This document shows, one piece after another, positions 7,623-16,133 of a DNA stretch of 64,000 nucleotides. The DNA comes from Paenibacillus silvisoli. Its GTDB lineage: Bacteria; Bacillota; Bacilli; Paenibacillales; Paenibacillaceae. The notes under the pieces were generated by a model. That model was given only the letters and a program-made list of their open reading frames with translations, made no database searches and was not told where the DNA came from. A program made the translations under genes and the position numbers. The stretch covers positions 3,826,001 to 3,890,000 of the forward strand of contig NZ_CP133017.1 of the NCBI RefSeq assembly GCF_030866765.1, given 5' to 3'. The first letter of the stretch is position 1. Each line of letters starts with the position of its first letter.

Positions 7623-8639
7623 TTATTTCTTTACTAAGTATAACGTCATTTCGTCGCGATTGTGAAACAGCTGCTTCGCCTTCTTCAGTACGAACGCGGT
7701 CTCGAGCTTCGAGATGACATCGCGGATCGTCTGGAGTGGCTTCTTATGCATCAGCTTCACCGTAATGATCGCCGTCGCGCCTTCTTGGAGCGCATCGGTC
7801 TTCTCCAGTACGAGCTTGGCCATCTGCATCGGGCTCCAGCTCATGTCGCAGACTAGCAAGTCGAACGTGCCCGGCGGAAATTGAACATCCGACGCGTTCT
7901 TCTTAAGCTTCGTCAGACGCGGGTACGCCGACAGCGAAGGATGCAGCTCGGCAGGGTCGATCGCCGTTACGCGCAGTCCCCGCTCCAAGAGCAGATGCGT
8001 CCAGCCGCCAGGCGCCGCGCCGATATCGATCGCTTCCCGGAACGTTTCGAAATACAGCTTAAACGCCCGCTCCGCCTCCAGCAGCTTGAACTTCGCCCGC
8101 GAAATTTGTCCTTCCTCCCGCTGGAAGCGGACCGCGCCGCCCGGCCAATCCGACAGCATCTCGGCAGGCGTTCCCCAGCCGACGTACAGCTCTTCCGCTG
8201 CGGCGAAGATGGTGAAGATCTGATCCGGCGACTGCATGACCGTTTCGCCGCCCAGCTCCATAATGACGGCATCCAGCACCGCCTTCGTATCCGCGGCGGT
8301 ATACACGAACGGCGTCCCTTCGACTCTCCGTATATGAATGGCAGTTGTCCCTTCCGCGCATCGTATTCTCGCGCTTCGGATTAAATCCGACAACGCCTGC
8401 AAATCATCCGCGCTCCCCTGAATCGGAAGCGCGCGGTCAATCGGCTGAAGATGTCTCAGAAAGATCGGCTCATTCGTCCGAATGACATCCAGCATGTCTT
8501 CCCTGCTAAGCGGAACCTCCATCTTGAACGCTTCGCCGGCAATAAGCTGCGTAAATTTAATGCCGTTAACAAGCCTGCGCAGCTCTTCCATCGCAAGCGA
8601 TGCAAATCCGTGATTAGCTGTTCCAATCCAATGACTCAC
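7623..8639 (-). CDS. RlmM-like SAM-dependent RNA methyltransferase
   Basis: The C-terminal half is an FtsJ/RrmJ-type fold: the SAM-binding AIDIGAAPGGWTHLLLERG, an acidic AIDPAEL turn, LLVCDMSWSP with the catalytic-type Asp, and ITVKLMHKKP with Lys. The N-terminal half resembles the THUMP-like region of RlmM, which makes 2'-O-methylcytidine in 23S rRNA of Enterobacteria. The RNA target in Bacillota is not established. I place the start at the GTG at 8639 because GGAGG lies 9 bases upstream and the codon overlaps the stop of the preceding ABC gene (GTGA); an upstream ATG at 8672 has no ribosome site. The product is then 338 residues. Confidence 0.78.
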   Translation of the reverse strand: MSHWIGTANHGFASLAMEELRRLVNGIKFTQLIAGEAFKMEVPLSREDMLDVIRTNEPIFLRHLQPIDRALPIQGSADDLQALSDLIRSARIRCAEGTTAIHIRRVEGTPFVYTAADTKAVLDAVIMELGGETVMQSPDQIFTIFAAAEELYVGWGTPAEMLSDWPGGAVRFQREEGQISRAKFKLLEAERAFKLYFETFREAIDIGAAPGGWTHLLLERGLRVTAIDPAELHPSLSAYPRLTKLKKNASDVQFPPGTFDLLVCDMSWSPMQMAKLVLEKTDALQEGATAIITVKLMHKKPLQTIRDVISKLETAFVLKKAKQLFHNRDEMTLYLVKK

Positions 8640-9418
8640 TGCTGTTTGCCTCCTGATAATGCTCGAATCCATGGCCGGTCATCGGCCCATTCCACGGCCA
8701 CCGGCCAGTCGTATGCGCGGCTCAGCCATTCGGGGCTGAGCACTTCTTTTTTCGGTCCCGCCGCGACGATGCGTCCGTCTTGCACGAGCGCGACATGCGT
8801 GAAGAGCGGGATGATTTCTTCCATATGGTGAGTGACATACACGACGGTAATGTCGCGTTCGCTAAGCCGATTCAAATCGATCAGCAGCTTCTCGCGCTCG
8901 TATAGATCAAGGCCAGCGCACGGCTCGTCCATAATGAGCAGCTTCGGGTTCGACATGAGCGCCCGCGCGAGCATCACTTTTTTCCGTTCGCCCTGGGATA
9001 AAGTAGCCAGCGTCTGCTCGGCAGTGTACAGCAATCCGACTTCATCCAGCAGACGCAGCGCCTTCTGCTTTACTTCTTCATCGATCGTCTGATAGAAGCG
9101 AAGAAACGCGTATTCGCCCGTGGCGACGACCTCCCAAACGGGATCGCGCAGCGTCAGCTTCTCAATGACCGATTGGCTGATATAACCGACCTGCTTGCGT
9201 ACTTCGCGTACATCGCATTCCCCAAAACGGTTGCCGAGCACGTCTACCGTACCCGATGAAGGGAACATGTAGCCTGTCATCATTTCCAGCAGCGTCGTCT
9301 TTCCGCAGCCGTTCCGGCCGAGAATGACCCAATGCTCGCCTTTGTTGATTTGAAGGTTAACGCCATCAAGGATTTGCCTCTCTTCGCGTCGAAACGTGAT
9401 GTCCTTTAATGTAATCAA
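8636..9418 (-). CDS. Soluble ABC-type ATPase, YlmA-like
   Basis: The 260-residue product is a single ABC ATPase domain: Walker A GRNGCGKTT, a Q-loop in YISQSVIEK, signature LSQGERKKVMLARAL, Walker B LLIMDEP and switch histidine in VTHH. No permease gene is adjacent. The sequence pattern TFRREERQILDG near the N-terminus is like B. subtilis YlmA and the ModF group. A non-transport or orphan role is possible. The start is the TTG at 9418: GGGAGGGG ends six bases before it, and the family-like sequence begins there (LITLKDITFRRE); the open frame upstream is not family-like. It overlaps the methyltransferase start by four bases, so the two are coupled. Confidence 0.82.
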   Translation of the reverse strand: MITLKDITFRREERQILDGVNLQINKGEHWVILGRNGCGKTTLLEMMTGYMFPSSGTVDVLGNRFGECDVREVRKQVGYISQSVIEKLTLRDPVWEVVATGEYAFLRFYQTIDEEVKQKALRLLDEVGLLYTAEQTLATLSQGERKKVMLARALMSNPKLLIMDEPCAGLDLYEREKLLIDLNRLSERDITVVYVTHHMEEIIPLFTHVALVQDGRIVAAGPKKEVLSPEWLSRAYDWPVAVEWADDRPWIRALSGGKQQ

Positions 9419-9467
9419 TTGTTTCCCCTCCCGAATATATGCGCTTGCGCAGCGGTCCGGATTATCT

Positions 9468-9779
9468 CTAGCCCTCTGAAGGCATCGGACCATTATGAAT
9501 GCGGATATGTAGCGGCGCATGCCGGGTCAGCAGATGAATCATTTGCATTCTTCCGGCAAGGCTGGATGTATGAAAATAACAAGTACGCGGGTAGCGGCCG
9601 CTGTCGACGATGTATTGGACGACGGTTAAGCCGTTCGGCTGTCCCCAGCCCAGCTCGAAGTCGAGCGATAAAATATCGACCTCTTCGTGCTCGAGCAGCA
9701 GGATGCATTCCTCTGCGTTCTTCGCCAGCACGAAGCCTTTCGGACATGGCCGGTAATCGTCCAAATAAACGTTGATCAT
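9468..9779 (-). CDS. Cyclic-phosphate processing receiver domain protein (cREC)
   Basis: This 103-residue protein is a stand-alone receiver-like domain. MINVYLDDYRPCPKGFVL supplies an acidic patch (Asp-Asp) and a conserved Arg, and ILSLDFELG follows at the position of the usual phospho-acceptor Asp. Later FHTSSLAGRMQM carries conserved His and Ser. These features match the cREC family, predicted to act on cyclic phosphate ends or nucleotides rather than in phosphorelay. No output domain is present. Its ATG overlaps the stop of the endonuclease IV gene by four bases, so the two are translationally coupled, and the ABC ATPase gene follows about 50 bases downstream. The biochemical role is a family-based prediction only. 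Confidence 0.7.
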   Translation of the reverse strand: MINVYLDDYRPCPKGFVLAKNAEECILLLEHEEVDILSLDFELGWGQPNGLTVVQYIVDSGRYPRTCYFHTSSLAGRMQMIHLLTRHAPLHIRIHNGPMPSEG

Positions 9780-10618
9780 GAGCCGCTCTCCCCTCTAAGC
9801 GCGCGAATCAGATCTAGCTGGCGGCGATGCGTATCGTCCGCATCGGAAGGCGTTTCCAAGACGAACGGAACGTCCTTCAGCATCGGATGGCGAAGCAGCC
9901 AAGCGATCCCTCGTTCCCCGATATGGCCTTCGCCTATGCGGGCATGACGATCTCTCTTCTCGCCGCTCGGATAGACGGAATCGTTCAAATGAATGGCGGT
10001 TAAATGCTCGATCACGCCAAGCTCGATCGCCTTGTCCATCCAAGGGGCATCGGGAGCTCCGTCCCACACGCCGCTCGCGAACAAATGGCAAGTATCGAGG
10101 CAAAAGCCGATCTTATGCGGATCGACGGATAAGCTGCGAATTTGCGCCAGCTCTTCCATCGTCGTCCCCATGAAGCCATGCTCGCCGGCTTGATTTTCGA
10201 TCAGCAGCTTCGCTCGGCCCTGCCACTGCGAAGTGATGGAGCTCAGCGTCAGCACCGCGTTTCGGTACCCCTCCAGCGGATCAGATCCTTTATACACGCC
10301 GAAATGGACGACTACGCCGAGCGAGCCGCAAGCCTCCGCAATCGCCAGATCGTTAAGCAGCGACTCCGCCGTACGCGCGCGATGCTCCGGATCCTCCGAG
10401 GCAATATTGGTCGGATACGGCGAGTGGGCGATCGATACGATGCCTCTCTCCTCGCAATAGGCCGCACAGCGCATCGCTTCGGCGGCATCGAACGATTTGA
10501 CGGAAAGGCTGCGCGGATTTTTCGGAAAATATTGATAGGCTCTCGACCCGTAAGCGTCCGCCCTCCGCGCCGCCTCCCGGTATCCGCCCCTAGTGGAAAC
10601 ATGTACGCCGTCCTTCAT
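9776..10618 (-). CDS. nfo: Endonuclease IV (AP endonuclease, Nfo family)
   Basis: The 280-residue protein has the TIM-barrel pattern of AP endonuclease family 2. Metal ligands are visible in order: His in SIAHSPYP, His in VVHFGVYKG, Glu in LLIENQAG, the FCLDTCHLFASG block with Asp and His, the AIHLNDSVYPSGEKRDRHARIGEGHIG block, and VLETP near the end. The family cleaves the phosphodiester 5' of abasic sites using three zinc ions. It is encoded between an Fpg-type glycosylase gene (6 bases upstream) and the cREC gene (4-base overlap), so glycosylase and AP endonuclease are co-expressed. The length fits the family. Confidence 0.92.
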   Translation of the reverse strand: MKDGVHVSTRGGYREAARRADAYGSRAYQYFPKNPRSLSVKSFDAAEAMRCAAYCEERGIVSIAHSPYPTNIASEDPEHRARTAESLLNDLAIAEACGSLGVVVHFGVYKGSDPLEGYRNAVLTLSSITSQWQGRAKLLIENQAGEHGFMGTTMEELAQIRSLSVDPHKIGFCLDTCHLFASGVWDGAPDAPWMDKAIELGVIEHLTAIHLNDSVYPSGEKRDRHARIGEGHIGERGIAWLLRHPMLKDVPFVLETPSDADDTHRRQLDLIRALRGESGS

Positions 10619-10624
10619 CGCCGT

Positions 10625-11452
10625 TTACCTGTCCTTCTGGCAAGATGGGCAGTAAAAGACTTTGCGCGAGTTGAGCACTTCCTGCACGATCGTCTCCCCG
10701 CATCTCAAGCACGGCTGCCCGCCTCGGTCATAAACCAGACAGTGGTCGTTGTACCCGCCTGTCACCGTGTCGGCGTTCGTTAACGGCAGCTCCATATAGC
10801 CGCCCTGAGCCAATGCGTTCCGAAGCACCTTGTGCATGGAATGATAGAGCCTTTCCCACGTCTCCGGCTCTATGACATTCAGCTTCGTATCGGGACGCAC
10901 GCCCGCTTCGAAGGCGATTTCGTCGGCATAGCAGTTGCCGATACCGGCAATAACGCGCTGCTCGACCAGCGATGTCTTAAGCGAGCCTCTCCGGCCCTTG
11001 AACCGCTCCTTGAATTTCTCGAAGGTCAGCCATTTGTCGAAAGGCTCCGGTCCCAGATCGGCCAACCGCGCGACAGTCTCTTTGACCGTCAGCAAATGAA
11101 TATAGCCGAGCCTCAGTCCGATAAAGTTCAGCTCCCCTTGCGGGAATCCGATCGTCACCTGAACGGTGCGGTCCGGCTTTCCGTCTTCCTCCGCTCCGTA
11201 CGATTCATAACGAATCAGGCCGCCCAGCATTAAATGCAGCAGCAGCCGTTTGCCGTTATCGAGGTGGAAGATCAGCATTTTGCCCCGGTGCTCGACGAAC
11301 CAAACGACTCTTCCGACCAGCTCCTTCTGGAACTCGTCGACAGGCACGTTAATCGATTTCGGTCGGGTCACCTGCACCTTCATAATCGGCTGGCCGGAGA
11401 TTCGCTCCGCCAGCATGTTGCGGTAATGTTCCATTTCCGGCCATTCCGGCAT
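10625..11452 (-). CDS. Fpg/Nei-family DNA glycosylase with a PEWPEME N-terminus
   Basis: The 275-residue protein follows the Fpg layout: N-terminal Pro2-Glu3 (the catalytic amine and acid), a beta-sandwich with the conserved Lys in EHRGKMLIFHLDNGK, the helix-two-turn-helix with VEQRVIAGIGNCYADEI, and a C-terminal zinc finger of type CLRCG...YCPSC. It should excise oxidised purines or pyrimidines and nick the abasic site. The N-terminus MPEWPEMEHYR differs from the usual PELPEVE of MutM, and the finger ends CQKDR without the common QR-T turn, so this looks like a divergent paralogue group rather than classical MutM. It lies directly upstream of nfo, an obvious base-excision pair. Confidence 0.87.
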   Translation of the reverse strand: MPEWPEMEHYRNMLAERISGQPIMKVQVTRPKSINVPVDEFQKELVGRVVWFVEHRGKMLIFHLDNGKRLLLHLMLGGLIRYESYGAEEDGKPDRTVQVTIGFPQGELNFIGLRLGYIHLLTVKETVARLADLGPEPFDKWLTFEKFKERFKGRRGSLKTSLVEQRVIAGIGNCYADEIAFEAGVRPDTKLNVIEPETWERLYHSMHKVLRNALAQGGYMELPLTNADTVTGGYNDHCLVYDRGGQPCLRCGETIVQEVLNSRKVFYCPSCQKDR

Positions 11453-11470
11453 CCTACAACAACTTCCTTC

Positions 11471-12292
11471 CTAACGACTTTGCCGGCTGCTTGCCAGCCG
11501 CTCTCCAATAAACTGCTTCAAATCATATAAAGTATCGATAACAGCGGTCGCCTCGCAGCCGGCCGAGGCAAGCAGTTCTTTATAATTGTCGCCTGTTGCA
11601 AGCCCGGTTAAAACAAGCACGGACGGACAACCGACAGCTTGCGCGGCCGCGATGTCCGTTGCCGGATTATCGCCGATCATCCATGTCTCGGACGCGTTCA
11701 GTCCCAGCCGTTTCAGCGCGAAATCCATCAAAATCGCCGACGGCTTCCCGATGACGGTCGGCTCTACGCCGGAAGCCGCCCGCAGCATGGCGCCGATCGA
11801 GCCTGCGCCAGGCATGAGCCCGTGCTCGGCAGGCACGAGCAGATCGGGATTGGTCAATATCGAGCCGGCTCCGTCGCGAATATGACGGACCGCCTTCGCG
11901 ACCTTGTCGTAGGTCAGCTGGCGGTCGATTCCTTGAACGACCAGCTCCGGCTCGTCCTCCACCAGCTGCAAGCCGGCTTCCTCCAGCGCGGTGCGCAGAC
12001 CATGCTCGCCCACGACATGCACGCGCGCGCCCGGTTGGCGCTCGGCGATATAGGCTGCAGCGCCTTGCGCCGACGTGCATACGTCCGACGGCTTCGCCGG
12101 GATGCCCATCGCGTTCAGCCGTTCGGCGAACGCTTCCGGCGTCATCGACGAGTTGTTGGTCACGAACAAAAAGCCGATCTCCAGCCTGCGCAGTTCCGCG
12201 ATCAGCTCGTCTGCTCCCGGAATCATAATGCCGCCGTGATACATCGTTCCGTCCAAATCAATGAGCAGACCGCGAAGCGAATTGACGCTCAT
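11471..12292 (-). CDS. HAD-IIA family phosphatase, NagD/YutF-like
   Basis: The 273-residue protein has HAD motif I LLIDLDGTMYHGG (two Asp residues), motif II FLFVTNNSS, a C2-type cap of about 120 residues, a Lys in VIGKPSAI and motif IV MIGDNPATDIAAA. This subfamily (NagD, AraL, YutF) removes phosphate from small phosphorylated metabolites such as nucleoside monophosphates and sugar phosphates, often as damage control. Its place 18 bases upstream of the glycosylase gene and 45 bases downstream of mrfB suggests co-transcription with repair genes, but the substrate cannot be read from the sequence. Confidence 0.85.
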   Translation of the reverse strand: MSVNSLRGLLIDLDGTMYHGGIMIPGADELIAELRRLEIGFLFVTNNSSMTPEAFAERLNAMGIPAKPSDVCTSAQGAAAYIAERQPGARVHVVGEHGLRTALEEAGLQLVEDEPELVVQGIDRQLTYDKVAKAVRHIRDGAGSILTNPDLLVPAEHGLMPGAGSIGAMLRAASGVEPTVIGKPSAILMDFALKRLGLNASETWMIGDNPATDIAAAQAVGCPSVLVLTGLATGDNYKELLASAGCEATAVIDTLYDLKQFIGERLASSRQSR

Positions 12293-12337
12293 CCTTCGTC
12301 CACTCCTTTAAGCAGCCAAGGGCGACAAGGGCCGCCC

Positions 12338-13723
12338 TCAGCTCGAATATTTGATTAGCTTCTTCTGCAAGCGGTCGATCCGCTTGCGCAGCAGCTCAAG
12401 CTCCGCGCGGCGCTTGGCTTGCAGCCGCAAGCCCGTAAGCCTGCGCTGCGCCATTTCAAAGGCCGTTTCGGCTAAGACGAGCGCTTCGTCCAGCTGCTTC
12501 GTCTTGTGCTCGTAATACATGGCAAGCTCGATATGCGCCTCGTAATCCGACAAAGCCGCATGAGCCGCCGCTTCTTCTACCGCCTTCTGCCACAATATCA
12601 CAGCGCGCTGCCAATTTCCACATTTCTTGTCGCGTTCAGCCAGCAGGCATAAGCAATTGCGATTCAAACGCGGATGGTCGGCAACGAGTGCAAACAGAGG
12701 CTCGGCCAGCTCGGTCTTTCCCATTTTTTCCAGCCACAGCCCTGTCCGAAGCAGTTCCTCCGCCTCTTGCGGCATCGGCAGGAGCGCCGTCCCGAGATTG
12801 CCGCCCAAGAAATGGCCGAAACGGATCGACAACGCGGCAAGGGAGAGCATATCGATTTCGTTATGCTGAAAGACGCCAAGCAGCGGCCCGGGCTTGCTGT
12901 CGGCTAAATATTGAAAATAGATGGCCGGCGCCAGCGAGCCCGGCACATCGTCCTTCCGTTTAATGCCGAGACGCTCTTCTTCCACATGGCTCAGCTTGCA
13001 CGAAACGAGCGTATTGCGCCATACCGACCGCGAAGGGTGCAGCAGATCGATGTGGATCGGCTCCCATTGAAACGTTCTGAACCCGTGTAAAATAAACCGG
13101 TTATAAAGAACGGGCCAATCGAAGGTACGCCCGTTATAGGTGACCAAATGGGTGAAAGTGGGAAGCAACTGGCAGAGATAGCCGATCATGGCGCGCTCTT
13201 CAGCGGGATGCCGGATGAGCATTTGCTCGACGACGAACACATCATCCTGCAAATACGCCAAGCCGACCATAAACGGCACGTTGCCCGCGCCTACGCCAAG
13301 CCCCGTCGTTTCTAAATCGAGAAACAACAGATTGGCATACCCGGTATCGGCCGTTTCCGGTTTGCGGAACGTATCCAAGCCTGGAAGCACGTCCGTCAGC
13401 TCCGAAAGCTCGTGGTAACCGTGGCGATGCGTCAGCGGGTAACGGCTCTCGCGAACGAGAAACGAGCCTTCGGTCGACTGGACGACCCGTACGCCTAACT
13501 CGTCCCATTCCGGAGTCAGCGTATCCTCCTTATTCGCAGCGGAGGATGCGCTTGCGTCTGCGTCCGATTGAGCAGCATTGTCAATCAGCGCCCCGGCAGC
13601 CTGAGCGAGCTCCGTATTGGCGTCAGCTTCAAGTCCCGTCTGGCTTACAAGTCCAGCCTGCCGCTCCTCCTGCGCCGCTTGCGAGCTGCGCAATCGGAGC
13701 AATTTGTCCCTGAGCCCGCTCAT
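12338..13723 (-). CDS. mrfB: MrfB/YprB exonuclease with C-terminal helical repeats
   Basis: The 461-residue protein has a DEDDh-type exonuclease domain at about residues 145-305: LFLDLETTGLG (Asp, Glu), LVTYNGRTFDWPVL (Asp) and FQHNEIDMLSL (His, Asp). The C-terminal 150 residues look like TPR-type helices (LLRTGLWLEKMGKTELAEPLF and following), as in YprB. In B. subtilis MrfB acts with the helicase MrfA in repair of mitomycin C damage independently of UvrABC. Here mrfB follows mrfA by 19 bases on the same strand, preserving the pair. A variable low-complexity stretch rich in Ala, Asp and Ser lies at residues 25-75. Confidence 0.88.
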   Translation of the reverse strand: MSGLRDKLLRLRSSQAAQEERQAGLVSQTGLEADANTELAQAAGALIDNAAQSDADASASSAANKEDTLTPEWDELGVRVVQSTEGSFLVRESRYPLTHRHGYHELSELTDVLPGLDTFRKPETADTGYANLLFLDLETTGLGVGAGNVPFMVGLAYLQDDVFVVEQMLIRHPAEERAMIGYLCQLLPTFTHLVTYNGRTFDWPVLYNRFILHGFRTFQWEPIHIDLLHPSRSVWRNTLVSCKLSHVEEERLGIKRKDDVPGSLAPAIYFQYLADSKPGPLLGVFQHNEIDMLSLAALSIRFGHFLGGNLGTALLPMPQEAEELLRTGLWLEKMGKTELAEPLFALVADHPRLNRNCLCLLAERDKKCGNWQRAVILWQKAVEEAAAHAALSDYEAHIELAMYYEHKTKQLDEALVLAETAFEMAQRRLTGLRLQAKRRAELELLRKRIDRLQKKLIKYSS

Positions 13724-13742
13724 ACCGAAACGCCCCCGTTCG

Positions 13743-15992
13743 CTAAAATTGCTCCAACAGCTGGATGCTTCTCCGCTTCCCGTTGATGCCGGTTATTTCC
13801 ATTCCTATACATGCAGGACATCCATCCTCACAAAGACATTTGCCGATCAAGTTTTTCGCGGCTTCCTTGATTTCGTCGAACCGCTTATAGACGTCTTCGG
13901 CCAACCCGATGCCGCCCGGATAATGATCATATAAAAATACGGTAGGAAGGCCGGTATGCGACGCTTTAATTTGCGAAACGACATGGATGTCGCTCCGGTC
14001 GCACATGACCATGACCGGGACGATATGGCGCAGCACGTTCGCGATGCCGAGCAGCAGCTGCTCCAGCGTTTTTACGCCGATATCGGGGTCCACTTCCTTG
14101 AGCTCCACCCAAGCCGAGCTGGTATGAAGCTCCTCTTCCGGCAGATGGATCGGCCCATAGCCGATATTTTCGCCTGTCGTCAGTTTGATTTTTTTGAAAA
14201 TCGTCGGGATCGCGTTGATCGTCACATCGCCGTAATTCAAAGCCGTCTTCGGCCGCGCTTTCGTTTGATCGATCTCCAGCACCTTCAGCTGTACGGCGAG
14301 ATTCGCGTCCGTGTAATACTCGACGTCGACTTCGCGCACGTAGGCCTTCTTATGCTCCCAGTCCAGCTTCTCGACTTGGAACTGCACGCCTTCGTGCAAG
14401 TAAATCGCTTCGTCGTGCAGCAGCGTCATGGCGCTGAAGCGGTCCATTTCGCCGATGATTTTCACGTCCGCGACGTTCGTCTGGTCGACGATGACGACAT
14501 TTTCCTGCGAAGCGGAACGGAGGCTGATATTGTTCGCGGGGAAGGACTGGTTCGCCCAGTAAAACGTATCCCCGTTCTTATGCAAAATCCGTTCCTCGAC
14601 CATATATTCCATAATGTCCGTGACATCCAGCGCCCCGAATTCTTCGGTGTTCTTGAACGGCAGCTCGTAAGCCGCGCAGCGCAGATGGTCGACGAGAATA
14701 ATCAGGTTCTCGGGATTGATCCTCGCCGATTCCGGGTTACGGTCGAAAAAGTAATCCGGGTTGTTGACGATATACTGGTCGATCGGCGTTGAGCTGGCGA
14801 CCATGACGATGAGCGCTTCCCCATGACGACGCCCGGCGCGGCCTGCCTGCTGCCAGGTGCTTGCCACGCTGCCCGGGTAGCCGGTCATGACGCATACTTG
14901 CAGCTGGCCGATATCTACGCCAAGCTCCAGCGCGTTCGTGCTGACAACGCCGAGAATTTCGCCCGCTCGCAGACCGCGCTCGATTTCTCTGCGCTGATTC
15001 GGCAAATAACCGCCCCGATAGCCGCGAATCGCTTTCGAGCCGATCTGATTTTTTACGAGCTCCTGCAAGTGGCTGAGAATGATCTCGACCCTCACCCGGC
15101 TGCGCGCGAACACGATCGTTTGGATCTTGTTCTTCAGGAACTCCGTCGCCAGATGATTGACCTCGACAGAGGCGCTTTTGCGAATATTGAGCGCTTTATT
15201 GACGATCGGCGGGTTGTAGAATACGAAATGCTTTCTGCCTCTCGGCGCGCCGTTATCGTCAATGAGCCGCATCGGCTTGCCGGTCAAATGCTCCGCCAAC
15301 TGCTTCGGATTCGCGATCGTTGCGGACGTGCAAATAAAGACGGGATCGCTGCCGTAAAATTTGCAAATTCGCTTCAGGCGCCGCAGCACGTTAGCCACAT
15401 GGCTTCCGAAAACGCCGCGATACGTATGTAGTTCGTCGATGACGACGTATTTGAGATTTTCGAATAAGCTCACCCACTTCGTATGGTGGGGGAGAATGCC
15501 GGAATGGAGCATATCCGGATTCGTGATGACGATGTGGCCGGCCTTTCGTACGATTTGGCGGATCGCCGGCGAGGTGTCGCCGTCGTACGTAAAGCTTTTG
15601 ATATCGATGCCCATCTCGTCGATAATTTCGTTGAGCTCGCTCTTCTGATCCTGCGATAGCGCCTTGGTCGGGAAAAGATAGAGCGCCCGGCTCGTATCGT
15701 CCTTGGCGATCGCCTGCAGAACCGGCAAGTTGTAGCACATCGTTTTGCCCGATGCCGTCGGCGTGACCGCAACGATGTTCTCTCCGCTCGCAACGGTTTG
15801 GAAGGCGGTATATTGGTGGGAATAGAGCTGCTCGATCCCCCGATTGGCCAGCGCCGCCTTGATTCGCGGGTCGACCTCTTCCGGCATCGGCTTGTAGCGC
15901 GCCTCCTGCGGCTCGAGCTCATGCCAATTCACTATATTTTCATTGCTCCGAAGCTCGTCAATCACTTCGGCAAGTGATTTCTTCCTAAACAT
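13743..15992 (-). CDS. mrfA: MrfA/YprA DNA helicase
   Basis: The 749-residue protein is a superfamily 2 helicase: Q-like FQTVASGENIVAV, Walker A TPTASGKT, motif II VIDELHTYRG, motif III CTSATIANP, motif V ALELGVDIGQL and motif VI QQAGRAGRR. A C-terminal four-cysteine cluster (CLCEDGCPAC near residue 720) is the zinc-binding feature of MrfA, after the DUF1998-type region. MrfA unwinds 3' to 5' and works with MrfB on mitomycin lesions in B. subtilis. It is the first gene of a run that continues with mrfB, a NagD-like phosphatase, an Fpg-type glycosylase and nfo. An isolated terminator (16088-16115) upstream separates it from rnz, so it probably has its own promoter; none was clear. Confidence 0.9.
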   Translation of the reverse strand: MFRKKSLAEVIDELRSNENIVNWHELEPQEARYKPMPEEVDPRIKAALANRGIEQLYSHQYTAFQTVASGENIVAVTPTASGKTMCYNLPVLQAIAKDDTSRALYLFPTKALSQDQKSELNEIIDEMGIDIKSFTYDGDTSPAIRQIVRKAGHIVITNPDMLHSGILPHHTKWVSLFENLKYVVIDELHTYRGVFGSHVANVLRRLKRICKFYGSDPVFICTSATIANPKQLAEHLTGKPMRLIDDNGAPRGRKHFVFYNPPIVNKALNIRKSASVEVNHLATEFLKNKIQTIVFARSRVRVEIILSHLQELVKNQIGSKAIRGYRGGYLPNQRREIERGLRAGEILGVVSTNALELGVDIGQLQVCVMTGYPGSVASTWQQAGRAGRRHGEALIVMVASSTPIDQYIVNNPDYFFDRNPESARINPENLIILVDHLRCAAYELPFKNTEEFGALDVTDIMEYMVEERILHKNGDTFYWANQSFPANNISLRSASQENVVIVDQTNVADVKIIGEMDRFSAMTLLHDEAIYLHEGVQFQVEKLDWEHKKAYVREVDVEYYTDANLAVQLKVLEIDQTKARPKTALNYGDVTINAIPTIFKKIKLTTGENIGYGPIHLPEEELHTSSAWVELKEVDPDIGVKTLEQLLLGIANVLRHIVPVMVMCDRSDIHVVSQIKASHTGLPTVFLYDHYPGGIGLAEDVYKRFDEIKEAAKNLIGKCLCEDGCPACIGMEITGINGKRRSIQLLEQF

Positions 15993-16087
15993 CGCCTGTT
16001 CACCTCTAGTAACATTGTAGCGAATCTTTGTTCGTATGGCTAGAGATGATCAGCGAAGGAAAACGTTGGCAAACAGGGGCTGAAAAA

Positions 16088-16115
16088 TAAAAAAACTCCC
16101 GTCAGAGCGGGAGTT
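16088..16115 (-). terminator. Rho-independent terminator between rnz and mrfA
   Basis: AACTCCCG pairs with CGGGAGTT around a six-base loop, followed on the minus strand by a T-rich run. It ends the rnz transcript after it has passed the palindromic repeats at 16134-16267. Confidence 0.8.
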
Positions 16116-16133
16116 TAAGAAAGGCTGCCGTTT

